Positions 31,047-43,413 are shown, counted from the stretch's first letter. The stretch: DNA of 64,000 nt from Sipunculus nudus (GCA_026874595.1 CM049318.1:41024456-41088455), one strand, 5' to 3'. Notes: a model not told the origin generated them from the sequence alone. Translations and numbers: made by a program.

Positions 31047-33293
31047 TTATGCTGCTTTTTCACCAATTTCTACTGCCTTATCACAGTTGACAGATGTATC
31101 AGCAATGATTCCCGTTGATAGAGACACCAGACGATCTGATTCATATCCAGCAAATAGTGGGTGAGATTTTAGCCATGCAACAAAGACGCAACGATCCTTG
31201 TCGTCTCTAGCCTTGGTGCTTTGCCGCATGTCTTTATGTTGTTCAGTTGTACCAGTGTGAACCCCCGTGAACTGCTCCAGTGCATCGCATATTGGAACAC
31301 AGCGTGGTAGTGCATGGACCCACTTAGTTAATGTACTGTCTGTGATGCCCCGACCATGTGTCATTCCCCTAGCTGTCTTGAGTGTCCGCATCAAGAACTG
31401 TTCAATGGTCTGATCTGAAAAATTGCCACTCCAGAATGAATCATGACGACGAACAGTGAAGTACCCCTTGTCTGTAAATAAACTGTACTCCTCTTTCGGC
31501 ATGATTGTCTGCAAGGCCTCCATTTGTTGCAAGTACAATCTTGCAGATTTAGCATAGGAAAGATGCCCTGCAGCATGAAAATGTGGAATCATTTCCCTAA
31601 CACAGCAGAGGTGGAGCTTCCAGTCTCCTGTCCTTTCAGCTCGAATGAACTGTAGTATAAGAGCCACCTGTAGGTTGTACTGCACCCAGAGTTTGCCAGT
31701 TCTGCTCTGGTCTGCAGCATGGTCAAGCAGTTGTGAAATGATCTGGCTTAATTGTTTGACAAACTCCTCCTTTGATACGTCATTCACATTCATGTCATTG
31801 TCAAGAAGGGCTCTGAAAAGGTTCTTTAAGTGACCTTTGTCTATACTACCAAGGGTGTCAGGTGTATCCATCAAGATGCCGAGGAGAGCAGCGTAAGTTA
31901 GGATGTGTGCACGCAGAGCACGTGAATAGGCATGGCCAGTTAGCATGTGTATGACAGATCCTTTAGCATATACGGTCTCCCAAAGCTCTGCTAGCCCACT
32001 GCCTCTCATAATCTGACCTATGCTGCCAAAATAAGACATAAGGAGGTGAAATCTTCCAAGACGAACCACTACTTTGTCTAGATCTGGGGAAGAAGCTACA
32101 ATTTCTGCTGCCTTAATATATAAAGGCTGGTCAAATGTGACCGGACATATTCTCAAACCATGCTTTTCGCACTGATTCTGTGCAAAGCATAATGCTGTGT
32201 ATATAGTACTGAGATTTGAGGGTTCTAGGTTAATGAAAGGCAGGGTTTCTATTCGGGTTCTCTCATATTGATCACCGTATATGGCTACTTTCATGAAACC
32301 ACTCCACGAAGTACATGGGGCTAGATCAAGAACATAGCCTATAACCCACAGATAGTCTACTGCTGCTCCTGAGCGCAAAGACTCGAGCTCCCAGCAAGGA
32401 ATCTGTAGAGGATCTATCACAACAGACTGTAAACCGGGGACAGCAGGTTTGTGAAATGTTTTACTCGGAATGTGCCCAAAGGTTCCAACTGTTGCAGCAG
32501 ATGGTAATTTCAGTCTTTGTATTATAGGCTTGTTATCTGTAATCCCCGGAGGAGTCACACAAGCAATTCCACCTATACTGTGGAAAGTATTGTGGCCAGT
32601 GACAGTTGCTACATTGAAATCTGCATTGTCGAAAACAAACTGTGTTAAACCACCTAAGTGATAAGATGGTTCACCAGATGATATAAGGGCATTTTCGAAC
32701 CATTGGACTTCTTTGTAATCATCAGCAAAGCTCATGCTACTTAAGATATCAATTAGTTCACGGGAAGAATACTTGCGGTGTATGTACACACCTATTCCGA
32801 GAAGTAGCGGTGAAATGAAAGATCTTGGTCTGCTTGCAGAAATGATTGCATGTGCTATTGATGTACATTTCCTGTCTGAAACAGTGTGACTTTTATCTTT
32901 GCCATCCACCAATTTGTGTAAGAATCGTTTCAAAGAGTTGGGTATCAATGTCTCTCCATTTTCAGTTGTATCCAGTGTTGTGTACTCGTCACAGTCGTAG
33001 ACTGTCAATCGGATGTCGTTAAGAATGATAGAAGCAGCCATATCTATTCCACGGTCACTTTGGCTCTTTGCATCAAAAACCTTGTCAGCAATCCATTTAT
33101 CATGGAGGATCCTGTGTGCTGAGTCACGGAAACTCACGATACTTGACTTTCCAGTAATGCCTGTTACAACAATGTCATCACCGTAATGTTCCTTGAGTTT
33201 AGTCTTGAGATGTTTCATTGAATAACCTTCATTTCCTTCCAAAAAAGGTAGCCATATGCTCTGAAAGTTCCTGTACAGAATACTGACATTCAT
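31047..33293 (-). CDS. transposase-like protein segment, 748 codons, intact in this stretch
   Basis: The longest clean frame in the block. Motifs: EGNEGYSMKHLKTKL (20-34), FDNADFN (221-227), TGHNTFHSIGG (232-242), VTFDQPLY (385-392), LGRFHLLMSYFGSIG (412-426) and LWETVY (437-442). Acidic residues D222/D225, D388 and E438 sit in conserved-looking contexts and could be a DDE-type catalytic set; this is inference. The first roughly 17 residues are probably out of frame relative to the ancestor, because ECQYSVQELSEH in the next frame looks like the true sequence. The final codons and stop are created by the downstream insertion at 31045. I cannot assign a named family. Confidence 0.65.
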   Translation of the reverse strand: MNVSILYRNFQSIWLPFLEGNEGYSMKHLKTKLKEHYGDDIVVTGITGKSSIVSFRDSAHRILHDKWIADKVFDAKSQSDRGIDMAASIILNDIRLTVYDCDEYTTLDTTENGETLIPNSLKRFLHKLVDGKDKSHTVSDRKCTSIAHAIISASRPRSFISPLLLGIGVYIHRKYSSRELIDILSSMSFADDYKEVQWFENALISSGEPSYHLGGLTQFVFDNADFNVATVTGHNTFHSIGGIACVTPPGITDNKPIIQRLKLPSAATVGTFGHIPSKTFHKPAVPGLQSVVIDPLQIPCWELESLRSGAAVDYLWVIGYVLDLAPCTSWSGFMKVAIYGDQYERTRIETLPFINLEPSNLSTIYTALCFAQNQCEKHGLRICPVTFDQPLYIKAAEIVASSPDLDKVVVRLGRFHLLMSYFGSIGQIMRGSGLAELWETVYAKGSVIHMLTGHAYSRALRAHILTYAALLGILMDTPDTLGSIDKGHLKNLFRALLDNDMNVNDVSKEEFVKQLSQIISQLLDHAADQSRTGKLWVQYNLQVALILQFIRAERTGDWKLHLCCVREMIPHFHAAGHLSYAKSARLYLQQMEALQTIMPKEEYSLFTDKGYFTVRRHDSFWSGNFSDQTIEQFLMRTLKTARGMTHGRGITDSTLTKWVHALPRCVPICDALEQFTGVHTGTTEQHKDMRQSTKARDDKDRCVFVAWLKSHPLFAGYESDRLVSLSTGIIADTSVNCDKAVEIGEKAA

Positions 33294-33544
33294 TCATCAT
33301 CATTATCAAGAAAATTGCAGAGTTTACTGAATGCCTCATCCCGCAAATTCTTATTTGGTGTTTCCTCTTTCTCTCTTGAACGAAAAAATAATTGAGCACA
33401 CTGTCGGTGATACTTAGCTTCAGCTGCAACCAGGTCATAAGTATGTTGCACACGTTCAGCAACTTCATTGCCCCACTTGTCATGCCTTTCGCATGCCCGA
33501 TTTATGACTGATGCTTGGAATTCAAATGTTTCTACATTGCTCAC
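33290..33544 (-). pseudogene. N-terminal fragment of the transposon gene
   Basis: An 84-codon frame with CERHDKW and AAEAKYHRQCAQLFF, a Cys/His pattern that may bind zinc. Farther upstream (33690-33960), in shifted frames, come the related blocks CKEGSPAIVVVG, LERGDGL and HCRKNYTRKSSIASAK, and DINNDCLFCN is near 33610. The fragment ends at a stop created by the ATGA duplication. Confidence 0.65.
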
Positions 33545-33960
33545 TGCCCTTCTTCTATAGCAAGCAAGCTTACTGTCCTGAGCTACAGGTTAGTTACAGA
33601 ATAAGCAATCATTGTTTATGTCAAATGTCCGGGGAATACTTGACCGCAGTACAGGCACTTCATCTCCTTCAAGACACGCAGCTTTTCTCCTTTGCAGATG
33701 CTATGGAACTCTTACGTGTGTAATTTTTGCGACAATGAGCATGGGTTCTCATTGGCGTTGCCTTCTCAAATGCTTTATTAAGGCCATCTCCTCTCTCCAA
33801 GCTTGAGGACACAAGGGTATTGCGTCCCTTGTCCCCAACAACAACAATTGCAGGTGACCCTTCTTTACAGATGTACTTTAACAGCTGGTGATGTGTTTTT
33901 TTTTCATAGATTTCTAAAAGACATCTGATAATGATCTTATGTCAGCAGTACTGAACAGTG

Positions 33961-35099
33961 TTACCTTGTCATATGTATGATGAAAAAGTATTAAAACGCC
34001 AGGGGAATTTTTCACCGCAAAATTTAAACAGATCCGTATAGGAATAAAGTTTATTACAATCAGAGGGCAAAGGGAATCATAGCTTCTGTATATTCTGATA
34101 TTTTAAGGAAAAGACATCACAATGAACTTTTTTCAGGTTATATTATGATATAGCACTGTATGAAGCAACTTCACAGGGGAAGCAAGCCTGGTCTGGGTGT
34201 TTTTATATCAGAGCACATGAAAGACCCAGTTGACTCAGACACTGTACAACAATGTAATACAAATTTGATGTTAACACTGTGTATTACATTCAGTCGAGTG
34301 CAAAAGCTACAGCTATTAGGTAAATAAAAGGGTACTTGTTCCATTACTAAAGAAAACAACAGTTATCCCTAACGTATGAAATTTAAAAACATCCTCGATT
34401 TGTTTATTTGGAAATCTCTGGGCTGCTTGAGGTCAGTGAACACAAGTTCGAATTTATAAAGAAGCACTCATATGGCCGTTGACTAACAAATGATATTCTG
34501 TAATATCGGGATATCAGCTACCTTACTTGACGTATGGTGAAAACTGCCCGCGGTCCCAAATGTGAAATGAGTTTAAATGCCCAGAGGAGATTTGTCGCAA
34601 ATCTGAAAATGTAGCTTCTTTGACAAATTTATGTTATTTGAACTTTAGTTCTAGATATTTATAAATTGTGTTCCCTGTGGTAGGATTATAACAGATTCCA
34701 TGTTTAAACTAGCTCCGATTATATATAACCTTGGTTTGAGATTTTTTGTCCACTCTAGATAATCATGTTACCATATTTGTGATACCCTGAATCATATGTG
34801 GGGACACTTTATTTATATTTCTAGCTTATGTTAAAGGAAAACAATGAAAAATTTAAAATTTGTGGCCATTTTTGAATCTGTCTTATACTTATAAACTTGT
34901 TTATTTTAATTGGATTCCACGAATAATTATTATAACTGATAAAGGAACTCTCTTTGGCTCAGATAATGGCGTTCAGTAGTTTGTAGGGGTGGAGGATACC
35001 GGAGAAAACCACCGGCCTTGGACAGGCAACTACAACCCACTCTCATAGCCACGCCGGGGATAGAATCCGGGTCGCTAGCGGAGAAAGACGAGCGCTTTA
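33961..35099. other. inner flank of the large transposon-like block
   Basis: AT-rich, no gene. Around 34690-34900 there are weak matches to the arm subrepeat (GTGGCCATTTTTGAATCTGTC). This suggests that the right arm once extended inward and was split by the SINE-like sequence at 34960-35105. Confidence 0.45.
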
Positions 35100-35105
35100 C
35101 CCATT
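34960..35105 (-). mobile_element. tRNA-derived SINE fragment
   Basis: On the minus strand it starts near TCAATGGGTAAAGCGCTCG (box A like), has GGATTCTATCC (box B) and then GGTTTTCTCCGG plus TCCTCCACC, a combination common in animal tRNA SINEs. A shorter relative lies at about 37925-38000. Confidence 0.55.
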
Positions 35106-35596
35106 GACATCTTGGACACCATCTTGGTTGGTGACTTTCGTGAGCTTTGAACTCTCTAGATCATTATTTCATTAGATTCCTTGTCCCTTAAAACATATGA
35201 TTAGATACTTTATTTTTAAATTTATCTTATCTGGAAGCAAATTTATGATAAAATTGGAAAATGGCGGCCATTTGGATGCCATCTTGGACGCCATTTTGGT
35301 TTTGGACTTGTGTGAGCTTCGGACTCAAAATTATCATTTTATTTGATTCCTTGTACTTTAAAAAAAAGTGATTAGACACTTTATTTATAGTATTATCTTG
35401 TCTGTAAACAAAGTTATGAACAATTGGGAAATTACAGCCATTTTGGACGCCATCTTGGATTTTGAAGGGAGCACAAGGAGGATTTTCGGGGACTTTGAGT
35501 ATATGGTTCTACACATATTCCTGGACCTATCCTGAAAATTTCAGCTTGTTACCAGATATTTCCAGGTTTAGGGCGTATATTAGCTAATGCTCTTGG
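35100..35596 (-). repeat. right long inverted repeat with GACGCCATCTTGG subrepeats
   Basis: Inverted counterpart of 27759-28410. Cores CATCTTGGACACC, CATCTTGGACGCC and GACGCCATCTTGG are near 35110, 35280 and 35450. The outer part includes GAAAATTTCAGCTTGTTACC. Confidence 0.82.
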
Positions 35597-35740
35597 CCAC
35601 ATTCGTTGGAGAGGGGAATTAGTGGCATAAGATTTTTTTGAGTAACAATAATATCGGTATTCTCTCTTTCTCCATTGTATATTTCGTACACAAATTAAAT
35701 ATTTCTTCGCCACCAGGCTGCAAATAATTGTCAGATAACG

Positions 35741-35902
35741 CACAGGCACTCGTTTCCAGCACTTAAATGGCCTAGAAACCGAAAACGCATTGAGTATGGG
35801 CGATATACCCATTATAAAAGAACTAATATAATGGGTATATCGCCCATACTCAATGTGTTTTCGGTTGCTAGGCCATTTTAGTCCTGGATTCGAGTGCCTG
35901 TG
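35741..35902. mobile_element. hAT-type palindromic MITE, copy 1
   Basis: 162 bp, almost fully palindromic. Ends are CACAGGCACTCG and CGAGTGCCTGTG. Both arms contain GGCCTAG, CCGAAAAC and GAGTATGGGCGATATACCCA. A perfect 8-bp target duplication AGATAACG flanks it (35733-35740 and 35903-35910). Eight-bp duplications with CA-type ends fit the hAT superfamily. Confidence 0.93.
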
Positions 35903-36047
35903 AGATAACGCATCGTAACAATCCTGTACATGGGAGTTGGTGGCTCATGATTCAGGAATTGATCCAAGTAAATATAAAGTAAGCCAAATACATCTCGCAA
36001 TGATAAAGTGCGCTTGGAGAAAACTAATTGTTCTTTATGGTACTGAG

Positions 36048-36200
36048 CACAGGCACTCGAATCCAGGACTAAAATGGCCTAGAAACCGAAAACACATTGA
36101 GTATGGGCGATATACCCATTCTTTTATAATGGGTATATCGCCCATACTCAATGTGTTTTCGGTTTCTAGGCCATTTTAGTGCTGGAAACGAGTGCCTGTG
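36048..36200. mobile_element. hAT-type palindromic MITE, copy 2 (opposite orientation)
   Basis: 153 bp, same family and ends as the copy at 35741 but inverted, as shown by the asymmetric arm variants (CGTTTCCAGCACT versus CGAATCCAGGACT). The perfect 8-bp target duplication is GTACTGAG (36040-36047 and 36201-36208). Confidence 0.93.
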
Positions 36201-36486
36201 GTACTGAGTGAAGTTAACAAACAAACCAACAAACATATTATCTCTATTCCTTAGAGAACAGGGTGAAATCTACTCTCGTCTCTGAGTATGAACAGACAAA
36301 CTGTTGGCACGCCAACTGTGACACTGAAATTAACAAGATAACATTTGTCAGTTTCAAGTGCCTTGACACACCTGTATATGCACTTACAAGCAAAGGTGAA
36401 CAGTGGCGGATCATGAAAATCGAGAACATTGGGGCGCTAATATACTGGGTTAGCGGCTAATGGGTATTTAGCTATAAATGTAATAT

Positions 36487-36489
36487 TAT

Positions 36490-36541
<52 letters not shown>
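36487..36541. repeat. (AC)n(AT)n compound microsatellite
   Basis: AC alternation followed directly by AT alternation. Confidence 0.95.
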
Positions 36542-39500
36542 CTTTCAAATAAATCAAATTAATTGATATACATATTCGTACAAGAAATAAGATAAAAGTA
36601 ACCTTTGTACAAATGTAAAAATAATATAGATCCGGAAGTGTTCTCAGCCTGCCACCACAGTGGGGGTATAAAGGGATTAATATTTTGTTTCTATACAGCA
36701 TAGTGAATATAAGTGAATATACTAAACAGCTTATATGAAATAATGGTATTAGTTTGTGGTTATGGTAGTGCGAAATATGGAGCTGTCCGACACCTGCAGA
36801 CTCAACATGTCATAAGAACCAGTATTCAGATAGATGGATCTTTGGATGGATATGCATGTGGATGGACGGATAAAATAGATATATCGGGAAGGCTACATAT
36901 ATTATTTATGGCTCTTGAAAATGTTTCTCTTTCTTCTCCAAGACACTTTAACGCAAGGTAAACATAAAAATGATCAATTAGACGCTATTAATGGTTCATC
37001 TATGACCGTCCGTTTTAAATATCACGATTTGATAAAAGAGAAGTTTAAACTTCATGCATGAGACCTTTACAGTACATGGAGTTTTGAGTCTATAAAAAAA
37101 TATTTTATATGCAGTTGATTTTTTCTTGATCCATCTTGATTACCGTCAAGAAATTCATACTAAGAAGCAGGTAACTTTTATAGTATTCTAAAACAGGCAA
37201 GTTTCTAAATACATCTTATTGAAATTCACGTGATATTTTACCAGTTTCATATTCCATACTGGACTACATATAATTAAACATTACAGAATAAAAGAACACG
37301 TGATCAAACACAAAAATAAATATGATTATCTCAAATTACCATTAGAATAATTAAATCCTAATATCAATATATTTTTTATGAGAATCACAGAGTCTGAAGT
37401 TGACCCGGTTTTCAAAGTTTAGGACCCTAAACTCAAGGACTGAGAGTTGGAATTGGATTTGGTCGGCCTGGACTAAGACTTTCACATTTATTCTGTGGAC
37501 TAGACTATTTAACATGTCGGTTATATTTGGCTCTTTTGGTTCCCACCAAGACAGTCTCGGCCTAATTTTCATATTTATATTCACAGGAAATATTCAAGGA
37601 GAAACGTCCTACTAGAACGAAAGGGTAGCTTTTCTGGGTTAAATAGAGGTGGACATCTTCGAATGTAGGGCACATCAAAATCAATCAAATCACCCAAAAT
37701 TATGTAAAATATGTGAATGTCTCAACGCGACCCTAACCCCCAACCACCTGCCTTCCCGCATCCTGAAAGTATTGGATCAAATGTCAAAATGGCAGACATG
37801 ACAATTTTTTTTAAGTTCGGGCTTTTACGTTTTTCACCTCGCTTCTTTATTTTATCAACTTTAATTAATTTGCACGAATTGTATAAATACCGGTTGTTAC
37901 AATAACGGATGTTTGCTATTCCCCATAACTCAGATGATGGCATTCGGTAGTCTCTCCAAGTAAAGGAAACCGGAAAACCGCTAACATTGGACGAGCCCAT
38001 TTTTTTTGCGAGTGACATCCCCACTTAATTGCAAGTTTATATTTACAGAACAAAAAACCACTAAGAAATAAAAGGACCAAGTGAACCTATTGTGCAGGCT
38101 GTACGACATATTTAAAAGATTATCTTTCCGAACCATCTTATTTATAAGTTAAGGTAAAAACAAGTCAAAAATGATGATCCACAAACTGCAATGTTACAGG
38201 CAAACCCATCGAAAACGTAATTTTCAAATTGGAGGACAGCGACCTTTTTTCATTTCGTGATCAAATGGCTGCCGCTCTTATTTTTGAGAGAGACACCTTC
38301 GCCAGACTCTAACATTATAATTTCAAAAACCAAATCCACTATAAGAAACGAACCACTAGATTTCATTGCGGACTGGAATTAAGATGTTCAAATCAAGAGC
38401 TCTGACCTGGACTAGCAGATTAGTCCCAAGCTTCACGTCGTAGTGTTATTACTTCGCCATGGCTCTGAATTTTGAATCAATATTTTGAAAGGAAAATATC
38501 TCATCAAACCGTTTGGCATGTGAGATAACCACTGTGTATTTAGCATAGTTCTGCCGCACATGTTAGCATAGTTCTGTCGCATATTATTATACCCAAATGA
38601 TTAGAACTTCCCTCAGAGCCTGTTATGGAAACAACATTGAAAGTAAAACTGGCCAAGGGCTACAAAAACCGGCGTCTTGGTTGATAAGGTTATAAAGGTC
38701 AAATGTATTATTTGAAATCAAATATAAAATTCCCCGTCCCCAGAAACCCAAGAATCCATATACTGCAGGCAAAATCATTGACACAATAATTTTTCGAAAT
38801 AAAGGAGAGTGGCCATTTTGGATTTCAGACTTTTCTAGGTTTCATTTTCACTTTTGAGAGAGACACCCTTGCCAGATTGTCAAATTAACATTCAGAGAAT
38901 CCAAATCGATGGAGTCACGGATCAACGGATCTCATTATGGATGTCGTATGACAAGTGTAAGAGAAAATCACTTTTTAAGTTAAAAATAATCGGCCATCAT
39001 TAGTTTAAGGTCAATATAGGAATTCAGGGTTTTCGGTGTTATCACCAAGCAGAGTATAATAACGGAAAGACTCCATCCCTCATGCTGTGTAGTTCAGACA
39101 CGTAACCTCACAGGTAAAAAGAAGACGTTATAGGTGCTATAAATGTGTTCTATTAATCATATTCGTGGTAATATAAAGAATATGTACAATAACAAACAAA
39201 ACTAACGGATTAACACATAATGAAAGCTAAACAAAGTCTCTGGTATGCCCTGTAACTCAAATAAATACTTAACTGAAGTCCAGTCCAATTCGAAGATCAC
39301 AAGGCGTTCATGGTAAATCACAGTTCATAGTTCAACGAATGTCCGGTTCATCGCTTAACGAAAGTTCATATTGAGTCCACATGTTAAGCTGTTGGGAGGA
39401 ACGAAACATATAATCATGTGCTTCCGCAACAACTTAATTGAGCGGATATGAGAAAAACATGAAGACAAGGATATATATATGACAATGACGAGAAATACTA

Positions 39501-40731
39501 CATAGGTGGTACTGAAGGTGATTTTCAGACCAGATACAATAACCACAAACAATACTTTCGTAACAGATCCCACGTTAAAACACTGAGCTGTCTAAACACA
39601 TCTGGGCCCTAAAAGACAAGAATATCAATTACAAGCTCTCCTGAGAAATCTCGGCCAGTGCCACTTACCTTAATTGTGTAATTATATACAATATAATTTA
39701 CATTTTTTATAGCTTACAATCTCTGGCCATTAATACATAATATTTTAGGGATACTACTTAAGGTACATTTGTCTAGTCACACTTAGAAAATACTCTGTGA
39801 TATGCCAAATTGGTTTATAGTAATTTAACTTTACTACATTTTACAATCATTTTAAATGACTTTTTCCGATTACTTTTTCTAATATTTTGCCTTGTTATGA
39901 CCCAGTCATTTGTGTATTCTAAATGTTCTGTATTCTTCAGATACACTTGGTTTGATCGTTCCTGTACTCGCACTGTTACTAATAATGTAGCAATGTTTTA
40001 TTATTTGTAGTCTTTAATTTATTTTCCACATTCATTTATAATGCTATATAAATTGTGATTTATATCAGGTATTCCTGCTTGTCGTTGTTTCATGTATAAA
40101 TCTTGATCACAAGGACCACTATGGTAATAAATTTGTGTTTTAAACTTATTAGTGTTATCCTTGGTTATGTCAAGATACTGTATATTTTAATGATTTTAAT
40201 GCATGTATCTGTCTACCTAAATAAAATCAATCAATCAATCAATAAATCCCTACCTCATGGTGAGTTTGTCGAGTCCACTTGGTGTAAGTGTAGTATATTT
40301 ACTTTTTATATTATAATATGTGTATTTTTATTGCATGTGTATTTTTATATCAAATTTGTGAACAACTGAAATTTTCCCTGGACCCAGGACCCTATTAAAA
40401 ATTAGCATACTGTGCTGAACGGGCATCCTGGTAAAATATCTTTCTACTAAATAATAAAATTATCAAACAACAAAAAAGCTCTTTCCCCTGTTATGTTCCA
40501 GCATCGCACGAGTACCCAAACTAATCCTATTGTGCCCCCAAGAACAATAGGATCAGTGTCAGTCCTTTACTTGCTCTCCCCGATACGCACAAAGCATAAT
40601 CTCGTAATCTCATAAAGTCTTGGCTTTTCAAACCATGCCGTTAGCTTCATCCAAACACATTCATGAGGATCGGGTCGCATCCCGTGAAACAGATTGTAAT
40701 GAATTTACAGTGTTGTTTTTCTTCATCGTTT

Positions 40732-40732
<1 letters not shown>

Positions 40733-40766
<34 letters not shown>

Positions 40767-40769
40767 CAT

Positions 40770-40865
<96 letters not shown>

Positions 40866-40872
40866 TATATGT
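40733..40872. repeat. compound (AT)n/(GT)n microsatellite
   Basis: Alternating AT and GT/AC blocks over about 140 bases. Tyr/Ile-rich open frames through it are artefacts. Confidence 0.95.
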
Positions 40873-41252
40873 GTTACCCCTACCCTTTATCAGGGGGTCT
40901 GAACCATGAACGTCTAACCCATGCGCCATAATCATGTACGTGATCCCCCCCCCCCCTTTTTTTTAACGATCACATTAGTTGTCACACATCAGTTCCTGCA
41001 AATCCGGTGATACCAAGATCTTGCAGGTATGTTGAGATTTGCAAAAGGTTAATTTGAAGTAAAATAGACTGTGATACGATCGCAGAAAATATATATTAGA
41101 CGCACGTGTGATTGTATAGGCCTATGTTTGTGATATTTTGCATGATTATCTAAATATAAGTTACATTTGTGCTGAAGGAAGTATAGATTTAACAATTGCA
41201 GACACGAGCAATTATTGCTTAATACTTTAATAATACGCCTTTGTTACAAAGA

Positions 41253-41256
<4 letters not shown>

Positions 41257-41317
<61 letters not shown>
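41257..41317. repeat. (AT)n microsatellite
   Basis: About 60 bases of uninterrupted AT alternation. Confidence 0.96.
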
Positions 41318-41319
<2 letters not shown>

Positions 41320-42004
41320 ATTTAGGCCTATATAGTATTTAGAAAACATAAGGGTTAGGGGGTAGGTAAGTGGCCTCAGACAGTCAGACTTAACACATAT
41401 TACTTTTATTTAAATATATATGTATATCATTAGTTAGCCCTCCGATTCCACTGATCCCAGAGTTATGCAATTAATTATAATATTTAACATTTTAGTCTAT
41501 AAACCGGGGTGCGAAGTCGCTCCAGAAAAAGATTTTCAATTTAAGTAAGGGGTTTATAAAAAACAGTGGCTTTTTCAGGGTGTTTGCCTCTTCTGTAAAA
41601 TAGTATAATAAACACATGGGAATGCGTAAAGGACACGTTGGACACCCTCCTCGAAACACTTCTTGTCGCGTTGTATTTGCCCATTGATATTGATCAGCGA
41701 TCAGCGGATTTTGCAGAAGTAGCAAGAGTGACCTCTGGTGGAGACTGACTGATTGACACAAATTTACGGAATTTGCCGAACATTTCCGAATGGCAAACGA
41801 CTTGGGGTCCAAATTCATTTATTGTCGCTCACCCGCGCTTTTTTAGCCGTGTCCCAGCAATCAGAAAGCAGAAGAGATGTCTGATTTGAGTTGAGACATG
41901 AATATGGCTCACAAATGGAAGATCAGCTTGTTTGGTCGGTAGTCACAGGCGCATGAATTCATATAATTATATTATTATTAAATATGGATAAAGCTGATTT
42001 GGCA

Positions 42005-42008
<4 letters not shown>

Positions 42009-42054
<46 letters not shown>

Positions 42055-42080
42055 GATTATATATATTATATATATATATA
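42009..42080. repeat. (AT)n microsatellite, interrupted
   Basis: AT alternation with short TTA/GATT interruptions near 42048-42060. Confidence 0.92.
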
Positions 42081-43413
42081 TTTATTTATTTACTTATATT
42101 AACTGCATAATGATGCAGCGTACATATCCATTCCATATCTAAGCGGAGGGAAACGAAGCGTTAGGAGAGAGCACGGAAGCTATGGGTTATATATATACAT
42201 GTCATTAGGACTTTTATTATAAAATACTAATATCATAATAATGTATTCTGACCCAATCACAGACATTTACAGAAAGGTGAGGCATTTGCCCATATCATGC
42301 CCACTTGTTATTGGTTCATAACTGAAACAAGAGTATGGCCGGTGTCCCCCGGTGTGTAACTCTCACTGTCTCAGCCTTGCACCAAGGCAACATGCCCACA
42401 AGTATTTAATCAAGTCAGATTATGTAATATCGTAATGTGGACCCAGCCTAACCAGTTATATCCTCATGTTTAAAGTGATCAAGCATAAAGTAATTATATA
42501 AAGGGAGTGTGACTTAGAATATATATAAATATGGGTGTGAGACACTGGTGTTTAGGGTACATGTGATGAAGCACCACAGCATCAATTTACATTCGTTTAA
42601 ATTCAAATTTGAAGCAAAAATCTGGCTTCAGTTGACAAATTATCATTAGTTTAGTATGTCAGTGCAGTAATGTGTCAATACTTTGTAAAGTCATGAGAGT
42701 GTTTTGTAAATCCCACACAACATTTCTAGTGCTCAGCTTGATAGCGACCTGCACCAACAGAGGGCAGCATCATAGGACATAAATGGGCATTGGGCTTAAA
42801 TGACTGCTGTGAACTGACTGTGACAAAACACTAGTTTAATTTTATTTCTTACAGTTATGGTACAATATTGTATGGATATATTCAAACTATGATTGTTGAA
42901 GAGAGGTGTCACTTTTTGGATTCAAATTTGAAATAAGTTGGTGTTTCATTGTGTTTCATCTGAGGTACCCAAAACACTGGTGTTTTGAGTGTTTCAGTGG
43001 ACTGTCTGGGCCTTCCTATATTAAATGCATACTGACTCTTTTTCAAAATAAAAAGCTTGTTTTATTGTCTGGTCCCCTTGTAAATAGACCCAGTTGTGGC
43101 TGTGTAGTAAATACTGTGCCACAGGCTTGTTGCTTTATTTTTCTAGCATTTAAAGTGTATACCAAACTCTGCACAGCACTTGATGTGACCTTCTACTGCC
43201 AAACTGCAACCATCACTCCCCCACCCCCAGACACCTTTTTAATGAATGGGACCAGATATTAGGACTGCATATGAAGTGACCCTGATCTATGTTAAAACTT
43301 GCTGCCTCAAGATTATTCCAATTAAAGCAAAGTCTATATTTCTGATTTAAACCCACCCCTTACTCTGCCCTTTTAGTACCCGTCACCCTCTGTTTCAGTA
43401 TGCAGCTGAACTG

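Larger units (their letters stand above)
28629..33960 (-). pseudogene. decayed transposon gene: Cys/His N-terminus, transposase-like core, FEN1/XPG-like PIN nuclease, Cys-rich tail
   Basis: Read from 33960 downward, one large protein is spread over several frames. I see these breaks:
- a stop plus shift near 33655-33690;
- a 4-bp ATGA duplication near 33290, followed by a compensating shift at the poly-T near 33245;
- an inserted 890-bp element (30156-31045);
- a one-base insertion near 29240;
- a one-base deletion near 28910;
- another shift near 28784.
The pieces keep strong family character: KSSIASAK, ECQYSVQEL, GHNTFHSIGG, VVFDG, GTDTDLHVML, TGCDT and CGCKHDGC. I recall similar multi-domain proteins as uncharacterised entries in marine invertebrate genomes. 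No function has been shown for them to my knowledge. Confidence 0.8.
27759..35596 (-). mobile_element. large DNA transposon-like block with long inverted repeats and a decayed nuclease gene
   Basis: Left arm (27759-28410) and right arm (about 35100-35596) are inverted copies. Both carry GGTAACAAGCTGAAATTTTC, CAGGATAGGTCCAG, CCCCGAAAATCC and several diverged subrepeats built around AAGATGGCGTCCAA at a spacing of about 160-170 bp. Between them lies one decayed minus-strand coding region (28629-33960). The right arm is interrupted on its inner side by SINE-like sequence (34960-35105). Long subrepeat-bearing terminal repeats around a single large gene fit a DNA transposon. Exact termini and target duplication were not resolved. 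Confidence 0.7.
36209..43413. other. intergenic DNA upstream of TERT
   Basis: No gene supported. It contains AC/AT microsatellites (36487-36541), a SINE-like remnant (about 37925-38000), a compound AT/GT block (40733-40872), a poly-C run (40947-40956) and AT runs (41257-41317, 42009-42080). The TERT promoter should lie in the last kilobase but no motif is distinctive. Short open frames here are small and lack domains. Confidence 0.5.

Noticed and set aside
35937-36179. Open frame across the hAT MITE pair
   Set aside because: Most of it is MITE arm sequence.
42906-43262. 118-codon + strand open frame just upstream of TERT
   Set aside because: Cys/Phe-rich low-information sequence with no match to TERT N-termini, and in-frame stops separate it from exon 1. 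It could overlap a 5' untranslated region.
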